From JBGPIK01 sp041484845 (GTDB lineage: Bacteria; Desulfobacterota; Binatia; UBA9968): 8,533 nt of DNA. The notes beneath the pieces are model-generated. The model was not told the origin of the DNA and searched no databases. It saw only the letters and a list, made by a program, of their open reading frames with translations. Of the stretch, positions 1 to 7,601 are shown piece by piece. The stretch covers positions 1 through 8,533 of the forward strand of contig JBGPIK010000302.1 in assembly GCA_041484845.1 (NCBI GenBank), in the 5' to 3' direction. How positions within the stretch are numbered: the first letter of the stretch is position 1; every line of letters begins with the position of its first letter. The position numbers were made by a program, and so were the translations under genes.

Positions 1-928
1 CGATTTCGCTGAGGACACGTTCCTGTGCGCCCGTAAGCTTGAAAGGCAACAATCGCCTCATGCGCGTTGGAAGGGTGTTGCGTGGACGATCGCAGGTAAT
101 GCCGGCGCAACGATTGCGCGCTGTTTTTCTCAGACCCAAGCCGAGCTGTAAATAAAACAACTCGTCAAAAATGAGCGAGCGATGAGCGGCCGATGAGAAA
201 TCATTGAGCGCCGCGAGATCGCAATCGAGCGCCGGTTCATGCAACTCGGTTAAAGCCTGGCGAATATCCATGAGCCCGCGTCGCCGGAGGATTTCCGGCG
301 GCAGCCGGCTCGCAAGTGTGCCGCCATACTCCGCTAGCGCTTGAGATGACGCCTTACGCAAGATCGACAGTGACAGACCGCCCGGACGAACGTAGATCGG
401 CAATATCCGTGGACGTTGCTGCTCGTCTCCGCCTTCAATGATTTCAAATTCCGGATGGACGAGCCGACTCCGGTGCGCAGCGCCGATTTCGACTTTGCCA
501 TGAACCCAAAGCCTCTGGCCTTGGGCCAGCCCTTTGATCAGGTACGATGGAGCGCGATACCAGATCAGCTCCATGAGTGCCGTGTCATCGCGCAACTCCG
601 CCGTTAGAATGTTACGGCGCATCCTCGGATTGAATTTGCTTTTCAACGCCGTCAGCTCGCCGATGAAGCTTTGTTCCTGGCCGGGGACGGCGTCCGTCAA
701 CTTTGAGACACGGCGCCGGTCCTCATAACGAAACGGCAAATGATAAAGCAGATCCTCTATGGTCAGAATGCCGCAGGATTCCAGTTGTGCTGCGCGCTTT
801 GGGCCTATTCCCTTGACAAAACGGATCGCTGTCTGCAAAGCGCGCAAGCTTTCGCGCACGGACGGAGAGCGCTGCGGTTGCACCGCATTCCCGGCACTTC
901 GCTGCGGGGTGAGATTCATAACGGTCAT
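1..928 (-). CDS. recG: ATP-dependent DNA helicase RecG, N-terminal part (runs off the left edge)
   Basis: RecG is a superfamily 2 helicase that regresses stalled replication forks and migrates branched DNA in recombination and repair. The frame is open from the window edge to an ATG at 928 and gives 309 residues with no stop. A helix-hairpin-helix-like segment GIGPKRA (residues 40-46) leads into LPFRYEDR (64-71), the usual opening of the RecG wedge domain. An OB-fold-like stretch follows, with LIWYRAPSYLIKGLAQGQRL near residue 135. The last visible residues, LPFKLTGAQERVLSEI (294-309), match the conserved segment just before the Walker A motif, so the helicase motors lie outside the window. 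The N-terminus is some 25-30 residues longer than in E. coli. The start is uncertain: ATG 928, ATG 919 and TTG 943 are all in frame, an in-frame stop lies at 962-964, and none has a clear Shine-Dalgarno. It lies 152 nt downstream of carB on the same strand; whether it shares the pyr transcript is unknown. Identity is confident. Confidence 0.93.
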   Translation of the reverse strand, partial: MTVMNLTPQRSAGNAVQPQRSPSVRESLRALQTAIRFVKGIGPKRAAQLESCGILTIEDLLYHLPFRYEDRRRVSKLTDAVPGQEQSFIGELTALKSKFNPRMRRNILTAELRDDTALMELIWYRAPSYLIKGLAQGQRLWVHGKVEIGAAHRSRLVHPEFEIIEGGDEQQRPRILPIYVRPGGLSLSILRKASSQALAEYGGTLASRLPPEILRRRGLMDIRQALTELHEPALDCDLAALNDFSSAAHRSLIFDELFYLQLGLGLRKTARNRCAGITCDRPRNTLPTRMRRLLPFKLTGAQERVLSEI

Positions 929-1013
929 GGGGCGAGCGCTCAAGAAGACTGTTTTGCTGTATTACACTTAGTCGCCTCGCTCAAGGCAGCAAAGACAGAA
1001 GTGCCAGATTGAT

Positions 1014-1065
1014 GGAGTAATGGAGTGATGCCTTCTAACCCATTTCTCCAATACTCCAATACTCC
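1014..1065. repeat. Short inverted and tandem repeat in the carB-recG gap
   Basis: The 152-nt gap (929-1080) between carB and recG holds GGAGTAATGGAG at 1014-1025 facing CTCCAATACTCC at 1046-1057, complementary except for one position. The right arm is itself repeated in tandem with an 8-base period (CTCCAATA twice, then CTCC, 1046-1065). Either arm register could fold into a hairpin with a loop of about 20 nt in the transcript leaving carB. There is no run of U after it, so I do not call it a terminator. I see no gene in the gap and no convincing recG promoter. Confidence 0.6.
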
Positions 1066-1080
1066 GTCCCCTCTCTCCTT

Positions 1081-4000
1081 CTACGGCAAGATCGGTGCTT
1101 CGTAGTCCTGGAGCGCCTTGACGTCGAACTCCCCGTCCTTTAGATACTCGATGCCCTCGGCGGCGGCGTCGGCGCCGGCCATAGTCGTAAAATAAGGAAC
1201 CTGATAGTCCAACGCGTAGCGGCGGATCTGATAGGAATCGGCGTGAGAATGAGCGTCCATGGGCGTGTTGATGACCATGGCAATTTCGCCGTGCATAATC
1301 AGATCGCCGATGTGCGCGCCGCCCTCCTGAATTTTGTTCACCAGCTCCGAGGGCACTCCGTGCGCTTGAAAATAGGCCGCGGTTCCGCGCGTCGCGACGA
1401 TTTGGAACCCGATGCCATTCAATTTCTGTGCGATCATGGCCGCGCTCGCTTTGTCTTCGTCTTTCACGCTGATGAAGACGCGCCCTGATTTGGGCAAGCG
1501 CATTCCGCTGCCAAGCTGCGCCTTGGCAAACGCCAGTCCGAAGGAATGATCGATTCCCATGACCTCGCCGGTGGACTTCATCTCCGGTCCCAGGAGGGTA
1601 TCGACGCCGGGAAATTTATTAAACGGAAAGACCGCCTCTTTAACAGATATGTGACGCGGCACAATTTCCGCCATCAAGCCCATTTCTTTAAGTGTCTTCC
1701 CGATCATGATCCGCGCGGCCAATTTCGCTAAGGGTACGCCGATCGCCTTGCTCACGAACGGCACCGTACGCGAAGCCCGCGGATTGACTTCGAGCACGAA
1801 GACATTAGTTCCCTGCACCGCAAATTGAACGTTCATGAGCCCCCGGACTTTAAGGGCCTTAGCGAGAGCGATCGTGTGCTTGCGGATTTCATCTTGAACT
1901 TCGGGGCCGATGGATTTCGGCGGCAAACTGCAGGCGCTGTCACCGGAGTGAACACCTGCGCGCTCGATATGTTCCATAACGCCGCCGACAACCACGTCAT
2001 CGCCATCGCCGAGAGCGTCGACATCGATTTCAATGGCGTCATCCAAGAACTTGTCGACCAGAATCGGATGTTCGGGAGAAGCCGCGACCGCATATGTCAT
2101 GTAGTCCTTGAGCGCGTTATCATCATAGACGATTTGCATCGCCCGCCCGCCGAGCACGTACGAAGGACGAACCAGAACGGGATAGCCCAATCGCGCGGCA
2201 ATTTGAAAAGCTTCGTCATAGGAACGCGCCATGCCGTTTTCCGGCTGCTTAATGCCGAGGCGATTGAGCAATTCGGAAAATCGTTCCCGATCCTCCGCAA
2301 GGTCGATGCTGTCCGGGGAAGTGCCGATGATTTTCACGCCCGCGCGCTCGAGCGGCAAAGCTAACTTAAGCGGCGTTTGCCCGCCGAACTGCACGATAAC
2401 GCCGTCGGGATGTTCCCGGTCGACGATGTTCATCACCTCTTCCATCGTGAGCGGCTCGAAATAAAGCTTGTCGGAAGTGTCATAATCCGTGCTGACGGTT
2501 TCAGGGTTGCAGTTGACCATGATCGTTTCATAGCCTTCTTCCTTGAGCGCGAAGGCCGCGTGCACACAGCAATAGTCGAATTCGATACCCTGCCCGATCC
2601 GGTTGGGTCCGCCACCGAGAATCATGATCTTCTTGCGCTCGGTGGCCTTGGACTCGTCTTCGCCCTCGTAGGTCGAATAAAGATAAGGCGTAAAGGCCGG
2701 AAACTCGGCGCCGCAAGTATCGACTGCGGAAAAAACCGCCTCGATGCCCTTTTGCTTGCGCAGGCTCCGGATTTCCGCTTCCGTTACCTCGATGAGCTTT
2801 GCAATCCGTGCATCGGCGAAGCCCATCTGCTTCCACCCGTGTAAGAGCTCGGCGCCGATGTCGCCGACTTTGCCCCGAAAGGCTGTGATCTCGGATTCCG
2901 TTGCAATGATCTCGCGAATTTTTTCCAGGAACCATGGATCGACGCTCGCAAGCTGATGGATCGCCTCGGTGCTCATGCCCGCGCGATAGGCATCGCCCAG
3001 GTACCACAAGCGTTGCGAATTGGGATTCTTGAGCTTCTCGCGAATGATTTCGAGATCCTCCTCCCGGCGCGCCGGATCGAGCGCCAGCTTCGGTTCAAAG
3101 CCATAGGAACCGATCTCCAAAGAACGCATCGCCTTTTGTAAAGACTCTTTGAAGGTGCGACCGATCGCCATCGCTTCGCCCACGGATTTCATCTGCGGCG
3201 TCAACAGATCTTTGGCTTGCGGAAATTTCTCGAAAGTGAAACGCGGAATTTTCACCACGACGTAATCAATCGTCGGCTCAAAACACGCAGGCGTTTCCCT
3301 TGTAATGTCATTGGGGATCTCATCGAGTGTGTATCCCACCGCCAACTTCGCGGCAATTTTGGCGATCGGGAAACCGGTGGCTTTGCTGGCCAAGGCCGAG
3401 CTGCGCGATACGCGCGGGTTCATTTCGATGACCACCATGCGCCCATCCTTCGGGTTCACCGCGAACTGGATGTTTGACCCGCCGGTGTCGACGCCGATCT
3501 CGCGGATTACCCGGAGCGAGGCGTCGCGCATGATCTGGTATTCCTTATCGGTCAGGGTTTGTGCCGGCGCCACGGTGATGGAATCGCCGGTATGGATGCC
3601 CATGGGATCGAAGTTCTCGATCGAACAGATGATGACGACGTTGTCTTTGTGATCGCGCATCACCTCGAGCTCGAATTCTTTCCAGCCGAGCACCGACTCT
3701 TCGATGAGAACCTCATGCACCGGCGATATGTGCAGCCCCGCCTGCACGACTTCTTTGAACTCTTCCGGGCTGAAAGCAAAATTGCCGCCGCTACCGCCGA
3801 GCGTGCGCGACGCGCGGATAATCACCGGGAAGTTAAGGCGCTTCTGAATGCGCATCGCTTCGCGCATGTTGCGCGCATAGCCGCTGCGAGGAAGATCGAG
3901 ACCGGCCCGCCGCATCGCTTCTTTAAAGAGGTCACGGTCTTCGGCCTTCTTGATGGATTCCAGCTTAGCGCCGATCATCTCGACGCCGTAGCGCTCCAGC

Positions 4001-4320
4001 ACCCCGCGTTCAGCAAGATCGATGGCAAGATTAAGCGCGGTCTGGCCGCCGAGCGTCGGCAGCAGCGCATGGGGCCGCTCCTTGGCGATAATTCTTTCCA
4101 CGATGTCGGTTGTAATGGGCTCGATATAAGTCCGGTCCGCAAAACCCGGGTCGGTCATAATCGTCGCCGGATTCGAATTGACCAAAATGACTCGATAACC
4201 TTCTTCTTTGAGTGCTTTGAGCGCCTGTGTGCCGGAGTAGTCGAACTCGCAGGCTTGGCCGATAATAATCGGGCCGGAGCCGATCAGCAGAATCGATTGA
4301 ATGTCAGTTCTTTTGGGCAC
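1081..4320 (-). CDS. carB: Carbamoyl-phosphate synthetase large subunit
   Basis: CarB uses two ATP, bicarbonate and the ammonia delivered by CarA to make carbamoyl phosphate for pyrimidines and arginine. The 1079 residues compare with 1073 in E. coli, and the start MPKRTDIQSILLIGSGP matches the family start closely. The start codon is GTG (4320-4318). The first ATP-grasp half has R129 and R169, GGSGGN (175-180) and EMNPRVSRSS (299-308). An oligomerisation region covers roughly 400-555. The second half opens at KKIMILGGGPNRIGQG (563-578) and carries RPSYVLGGRA (718-727) and EVNPRASRT (844-852). The C-terminal allosteric domain (about 944-1079) has ATRGTA, VNKI and VINTP where E. coli binds UMP; proline replaces the second threonine of the E. 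coli INTT. This variant occurs in other bacteria as far as I recall, so it is weak evidence about UMP control. The first half reads RASRTLGG where E. coli has RPSFTMGG. The gene starts 9 nt after carA; AAGGA overlapping the carA stop is a possible ribosome site but lies about 12 nt upstream. Confidence 0.98.
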   Translation of the reverse strand: MPKRTDIQSILLIGSGPIIIGQACEFDYSGTQALKALKEEGYRVILVNSNPATIMTDPGFADRTYIEPITTDIVERIIAKERPHALLPTLGGQTALNLAIDLAERGVLERYGVEMIGAKLESIKKAEDRDLFKEAMRRAGLDLPRSGYARNMREAMRIQKRLNFPVIIRASRTLGGSGGNFAFSPEEFKEVVQAGLHISPVHEVLIEESVLGWKEFELEVMRDHKDNVVIICSIENFDPMGIHTGDSITVAPAQTLTDKEYQIMRDASLRVIREIGVDTGGSNIQFAVNPKDGRMVVIEMNPRVSRSSALASKATGFPIAKIAAKLAVGYTLDEIPNDITRETPACFEPTIDYVVVKIPRFTFEKFPQAKDLLTPQMKSVGEAMAIGRTFKESLQKAMRSLEIGSYGFEPKLALDPARREEDLEIIREKLKNPNSQRLWYLGDAYRAGMSTEAIHQLASVDPWFLEKIREIIATESEITAFRGKVGDIGAELLHGWKQMGFADARIAKLIEVTEAEIRSLRKQKGIEAVFSAVDTCGAEFPAFTPYLYSTYEGEDESKATERKKIMILGGGPNRIGQGIEFDYCCVHAAFALKEEGYETIMVNCNPETVSTDYDTSDKLYFEPLTMEEVMNIVDREHPDGVIVQFGGQTPLKLALPLERAGVKIIGTSPDSIDLAEDRERFSELLNRLGIKQPENGMARSYDEAFQIAARLGYPVLVRPSYVLGGRAMQIVYDDNALKDYMTYAVAASPEHPILVDKFLDDAIEIDVDALGDGDDVVVGGVMEHIERAGVHSGDSACSLPPKSIGPEVQDEIRKHTIALAKALKVRGLMNVQFAVQGTNVFVLEVNPRASRTVPFVSKAIGVPLAKLAARIMIGKTLKEMGLMAEIVPRHISVKEAVFPFNKFPGVDTLLGPEMKSTGEVMGIDHSFGLAFAKAQLGSGMRLPKSGRVFISVKDEDKASAAMIAQKLNGIGFQIVATRGTAAYFQAHGVPSELVNKIQEGGAHIGDLIMHGEIAMVINTPMDAHSHADSYQIRRYALDYQVPYFTTMAGADAAAEGIEYLKDGEFDVKALQDYEAPILP

Positions 4321-4329
4321 GGAGTATTA

Positions 4330-5493
4330 TCATCCTTGATGTTTCTTCATCAAATTAATAAATCGGCGAAACAGATAATTGGCGTCATGCGGACCGGGCG
4401 ACGACTCGGGATGGTACTGGACCGAAAAGATCGGCAGCTCGCGGTGCGCCAATCCCTCCACGGTATGATCGTTGAGATTCAAGTGGGTTACTTCAGCGGC
4501 GCCTTTCAGGGATTCCGCATCCACGGCAAAGCCGTGATTCTGAGAGGTGATCTCGACCTTGCGCGTGGTTAAATCCATGACCGGCTGATTGCCGCCGTGA
4601 TGGCCGAACTTGAGCTTGTAAGTCTTGCCGCCGAGCGCCAAACCCATAATCTGATGGCCGAGACAAATGCCGAACACCGGTTTTTTGCCGATCAGCTTGC
4701 GCACGTTTTCTTTCGCGTAGGGTACGGCGTCGGGATCGCCGGGACCGTTGGAAAGAAAAATTCCATCCGGATTCAGCGCCAACACATCCTCGGCGGACGT
4801 GGCTGCGGGAACCACTTTGACGCGGCAGCCGATCTCGGCAAGATTGCGCAGGATGTTGTACTTAATGCCGTAATCGTAAGCGACGACAAAGTACGCAGGA
4901 TCGTGGAACGATCCTTTCTTGCTGCGCCGCGCCCCGACCGTTGTCCCGTCACGCCGCTTATATCCTTCCTCGAGGTCCCAGGTGCCTTCATTCCAATCGT
5001 AGGGCTCGGCGCAAGTCACGTTCTTGACCAGATCGCGTCCCACCAAGCCGGGTGAAGCCTGCGCTTTCGCGACCAGCGCGCCGGTGTCGCCGGTCAACGT
5101 CGAAATGATGGCTTCCTGCGAGCCGACATCGCGCAAATGGCGCACCAGAGAGCGCGTATCGATCCCCTGAATGCCGACGATCCCGTGCTCGCGCATATAG
5201 TCATGAAGCGTCTGGGTTGCGCGCCAATTGCTCGGCGCCGCCGTATATTCCCTGACGATAAATCCTTTGACGAAGGGCTTGCGCGATTCCACATCTTCAG
5301 GATTGACTCCGACATTACCAATTTGCGGATAGGTCATCGCCACCAGTTGCCCGTCATAGGAAGGGTCGGTCAAAATCTCCTGATATCCGGTCATGCTTGT
5401 ATTAAAGACAACTTCGCCGACGGCTTCGCCCTCGGCTCCAAAGGAAAGCCCCGGGTAACATTTTCCGTCCGCTAATGCCAAAAGTGCTTTCAT
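4330..5493 (-). CDS. carA: Carbamoyl-phosphate synthetase small (glutaminase) subunit
   Basis: CarA hydrolyses glutamine and passes ammonia through a tunnel to CarB. The protein has 387 residues, the normal length. The N-terminal CPSase small-chain domain shows FNTSMTGYQEILTDPSY (30-46) and TYPQIGNVGVN (54-64). The C-terminal class I glutamine amidotransferase domain starts near residue 200 and shows SNGPGDP (248-254), the nucleophile Cys277 in GICLGHQ (275-281), and the other two members of the triad, His361 and Glu363, in QYHPESSPGPHD. All catalytic residues are present. The ATG at 5493 gives MKALLALADG, a typical CarA start; GGAT about 5 nt upstream could serve as the ribosome site. It starts 18 nt after the fused pyrB gene and ends 9 nt before carB, so the three are almost certainly co-transcribed and share control by the leader at 8353-8495. 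Confidence 0.98.
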   Translation of the reverse strand: MKALLALADGKCYPGLSFGAEGEAVGEVVFNTSMTGYQEILTDPSYDGQLVAMTYPQIGNVGVNPEDVESRKPFVKGFIVREYTAAPSNWRATQTLHDYMREHGIVGIQGIDTRSLVRHLRDVGSQEAIISTLTGDTGALVAKAQASPGLVGRDLVKNVTCAEPYDWNEGTWDLEEGYKRRDGTTVGARRSKKGSFHDPAYFVVAYDYGIKYNILRNLAEIGCRVKVVPAATSAEDVLALNPDGIFLSNGPGDPDAVPYAKENVRKLIGKKPVFGICLGHQIMGLALGGKTYKLKFGHHGGNQPVMDLTTRKVEITSQNHGFAVDAESLKGAAEVTHLNLNDHTVEGLAHRELPIFSVQYHPESSPGPHDANYLFRRFINLMKKHQG

Positions 5494-5511
5494 GCGATCC
5501 GTTTAAAGTGC

Positions 5512-7470
5512 TCAGCCGTCAGCTTCAGCCGTGGTTCCAGACTTGGGCTCTGACTCAGCCCCCTCATTCGGGTTAATGATCGAATAAATCACCACCTTGT
5601 CCTTCTCATCAGATTCCGACTCGCGCAGTTTGACGCGTACTCTTTCGCGCTCGGAGCTGGGAATATTTTTCCCCACGTAATTGGGCTTGACCGGCACTTC
5701 ACGATGGCCGCGATCGATCAAAACCGCGAGACGGACCGATTGGGGCCGTCCCGATCTGAATATGATACTCAGCGCGCTGCGCGCCGTTCTGCCCGTGTAA
5801 ATAACATCGTCCACCAGAATAATTTCACGATCTTTCAAGCTTAACGGAGCGGCGTCCGGATCCGCGGCGCAAAGCCTGCGAATCTCGTCTCCGGATCCGT
5901 AGATTTCGATTTCGCCGATTTCGGGTTTCCTATTCTGTTGTTTTTCGAGTTCCACTGCGATGCGTTGCGCCAGGTAAGATCCCTTGCTGCGCACGCCCAG
6001 GATCAGCAATCGATCCGGCTCTTGGCAGTCGCGGAGAATTTGTTGGCTGATCTCACGCACCGCACCATTGATCTCCGCTTCATCCATTATGGTTCGCTGC
6101 GGGCCGCTCTTGTAAGGCTCATAACTGAGCTCTTCGGCTTCTTTGATGGAATTGAAAATGGCCAGCTCTGTTTTCTTCAACCAATCTTTGACGGTCTCCG
6201 CGAGCGCGATATCGTAGGCGCAGTAACGTTTGGATTTGACGTGTCCCACCAGTTGCACCTTGAAGCGGTGATCGCAGTATGTGCAACCCAGAATCAGGGC
6301 GCCGCCGGGTCCGCCGGTGAGAAGATCGAATTTGCGCACGGTCGAGGCCGGTTCCATCACCGTAATGCAATTGGCGTTGCGGCATTGCGGGCCCAAACGC
6401 TCAGGGCTTTGGTAGAGGGTCGGGCTCTTCCTGGTCGATATTCGCTTTGGGTCGCGTTGATCGAAGAGAAATTTAAGCAGCGCCATGCGTACCGGCACGC
6501 CATAAGCCGCTTGTTTAAAATAGATCCCGCGCCAGTCCTTATCCAACTCCGGGGACAGCTCATCAACGCGCGGCAGCGGATGCATCACCACGGTGTCCTT
6601 AAAACGTTGCTCGCGCAAAAAGCCGGCTCCGATGCTCGGATAAGCACCGCCGGTTGTCCCTTCTTTCATGCGCTCTTTCTGCTTCCGGGTCATGTAAAAA
6701 GCGTCATAGCGCAATCCGGAAACCATCGTGTTCAAGCGCGTCTGAATCGCCGGGTCCAGTTGCGTGAACAGCGCGAGCTGATGGGGCTGCCTGGGCGTAA
6801 GGTAGAGAGCGTCGGTCTCGGTGACCACCGCGCTCAGGTCATCCGAGGCCACCGGAGCGAGCGTATATCCGTACTCTTTTTCCAAACGTTCGATCACGTA
6901 CTGCGGCAACTCCATGCCGTTGGCCGCCAAGGTGACGACATTGGCGCTGAATCGGGCCAGCGCATAAACGAGAGAATGAATCGTCCGGCCGTTCTTCAAA
7001 TCGCCGCAGATGACCACGGTGAGGCCCTTTAGCTCGCCCTTCTCTTTCCGCAACGTGTACAAATCGCAAAGCGTCTGGCTCGGATGCTCGTGACTGCCGT
7101 CGCCGGCGTTGATCACCGGAACGTCGGCGTGTTCGGCCATCGCCTTGACCGTGCCGTCCCAGAAATGCCGTACCACCAGAACGTCGGCGTAGCTGGACAC
7201 TACTTTGGCCGTGTCCGCAACGGTTTCACCTTTGACCGCAGACGATGATTTCATATCCGAGCAGCTGATGACGGAGCCGCCGAGGCGATGCATCGCCGAT
7301 TCAAAAGAAAGGCGCGTTCGCGTGCTCGGCTCATAAAAAAGCGTCGCCATGATTTGACCATCGGCGACTCTGTCGCTGCGCAACTTTTGTGCGCCATCCG
7401 CCAACGCAAAGATTTCCTCAATCTCGGCGTTAGTGAGGTCGGCTATAGATAGAAAGTTGCGTCGGAACAT
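5512..7470 (-). CDS. pyrB: Fused aspartate carbamoyltransferase, PyrI-like zinc domain and PyrR domain
   Basis: The 652-residue product is about twice the length of a PyrB. Residues 1-340 form a complete aspartate transcarbamoylase, which joins carbamoyl phosphate to aspartate in the committed pyrimidine step. STRTR (49-53), KGET (80-83), RH (101-102), HPSQT (129-133), GRTIHSL (161-167), TRKQKER (261-267) and HPLPRVDEL (297-305) cover the known catalytic positions. About 30 extra residues (226-255) precede TRKQKER compared with E. coli. Residues 360-405 carry CRNANC (363-368) and CTYC (396-399), matching the four-cysteine zinc site of PyrI with its typical NCI and YC context; PyrI's nucleotide-binding domain is absent. 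A linker of about 50 residues leads to a PyrR-like domain (about 458-632) with IILVDDVIYTGRTARSA (550-566) and DRGHREVPVKPNYVGKNIP (586-604). The acidic tail 633-652 is probably disordered. I see no stop, frameshift or internal ribosome site between the parts. The ATG at 7470 fits the family start but lacks a Shine-Dalgarno. The domain calls are sure; the roles of the two extra domains are inferred. Confidence 0.95.
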   Translation of the reverse strand: MFRRNFLSIADLTNAEIEEIFALADGAQKLRSDRVADGQIMATLFYEPSTRTRLSFESAMHRLGGSVISCSDMKSSSAVKGETVADTAKVVSSYADVLVVRHFWDGTVKAMAEHADVPVINAGDGSHEHPSQTLCDLYTLRKEKGELKGLTVVICGDLKNGRTIHSLVYALARFSANVVTLAANGMELPQYVIERLEKEYGYTLAPVASDDLSAVVTETDALYLTPRQPHQLALFTQLDPAIQTRLNTMVSGLRYDAFYMTRKQKERMKEGTTGGAYPSIGAGFLREQRFKDTVVMHPLPRVDELSPELDKDWRGIYFKQAAYGVPVRMALLKFLFDQRDPKRISTRKSPTLYQSPERLGPQCRNANCITVMEPASTVRKFDLLTGGPGGALILGCTYCDHRFKVQLVGHVKSKRYCAYDIALAETVKDWLKKTELAIFNSIKEAEELSYEPYKSGPQRTIMDEAEINGAVREISQQILRDCQEPDRLLILGVRSKGSYLAQRIAVELEKQQNRKPEIGEIEIYGSGDEIRRLCAADPDAAPLSLKDREIILVDDVIYTGRTARSALSIIFRSGRPQSVRLAVLIDRGHREVPVKPNYVGKNIPSSERERVRVKLRESESDEKDKVVIYSIINPNEGAESEPKSGTTAEADG

Positions 7471-7473
7471 AAT

Positions 7474-7508
7474 TCAGAGGTCAGATATCAGACGTCAGAG
7501 ATCAGCAA
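7474..7508. repeat. Five tandem degenerate heptamers (TCAGANN) in the pyrR-pyrB gap
   Basis: Units TCAGAGG, TCAGATA, TCAGACG, TCAGAGA and TCAGCAA follow one another at 7474, 7481, 7488, 7495 and 7502. Similar TCAGA-type intergenic stretches are common in environmental bacterial genomes as I recall. The run ends only 3 nt before the pyrB start codon (7470), where a ribosome site would be expected. The rest of the 131-nt gap (7509-7601) shows no gene, no PyrR-type hairpin and no terminator that I can see. Confidence 0.75.
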
Positions 7509-7601
7509 GACTACAATCTGAAACTTGCGATCCGCCATTGTCCATCTTCGATCCTCCAGGCTTTCCGGGCTCTTTATGAACAACCCCAAAATACGATTCC
7601 G

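Noticed and set aside
416..1012. Several short plus-strand open frames over the recG region
   Set aside because: The minus strand encodes a clear RecG N-terminus across 1-928; the plus-strand frames are short, overlap each other and show no motif.
3559..4572. Long plus-strand open frame (337 codons) opposite carB and carA
   Set aside because: It lies wholly antisense to two strongly conserved genes, crosses their junction, and its product shows no recognisable domain; it is a codon-bias shadow.
6085..6099. Internal start (ATG near residue 462) that would yield a separate PyrR from the fused gene
   Set aside because: The codon is in frame but no Shine-Dalgarno precedes it, and the frame through the linker is uninterrupted.
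5938..7032. Long plus-strand open frame (364 codons) opposite the fused pyrB
   Set aside because: It is antisense to the ATCase and PyrR coding sequence, which is supported by catalytic motifs along its length; no domain or ribosome site is visible on the plus strand.
7474..7508. CRISPR-like array from the short repeat units
   Set aside because: The units are 7 nt, degenerate and directly adjacent, without spacers; no cas genes are present.
7471..7601. A second PyrR attenuator between pyrR and pyrB, as in Bacillus
   Set aside because: No UCCNGNGAG core and no GC-rich hairpin with a U run are visible on the minus strand.
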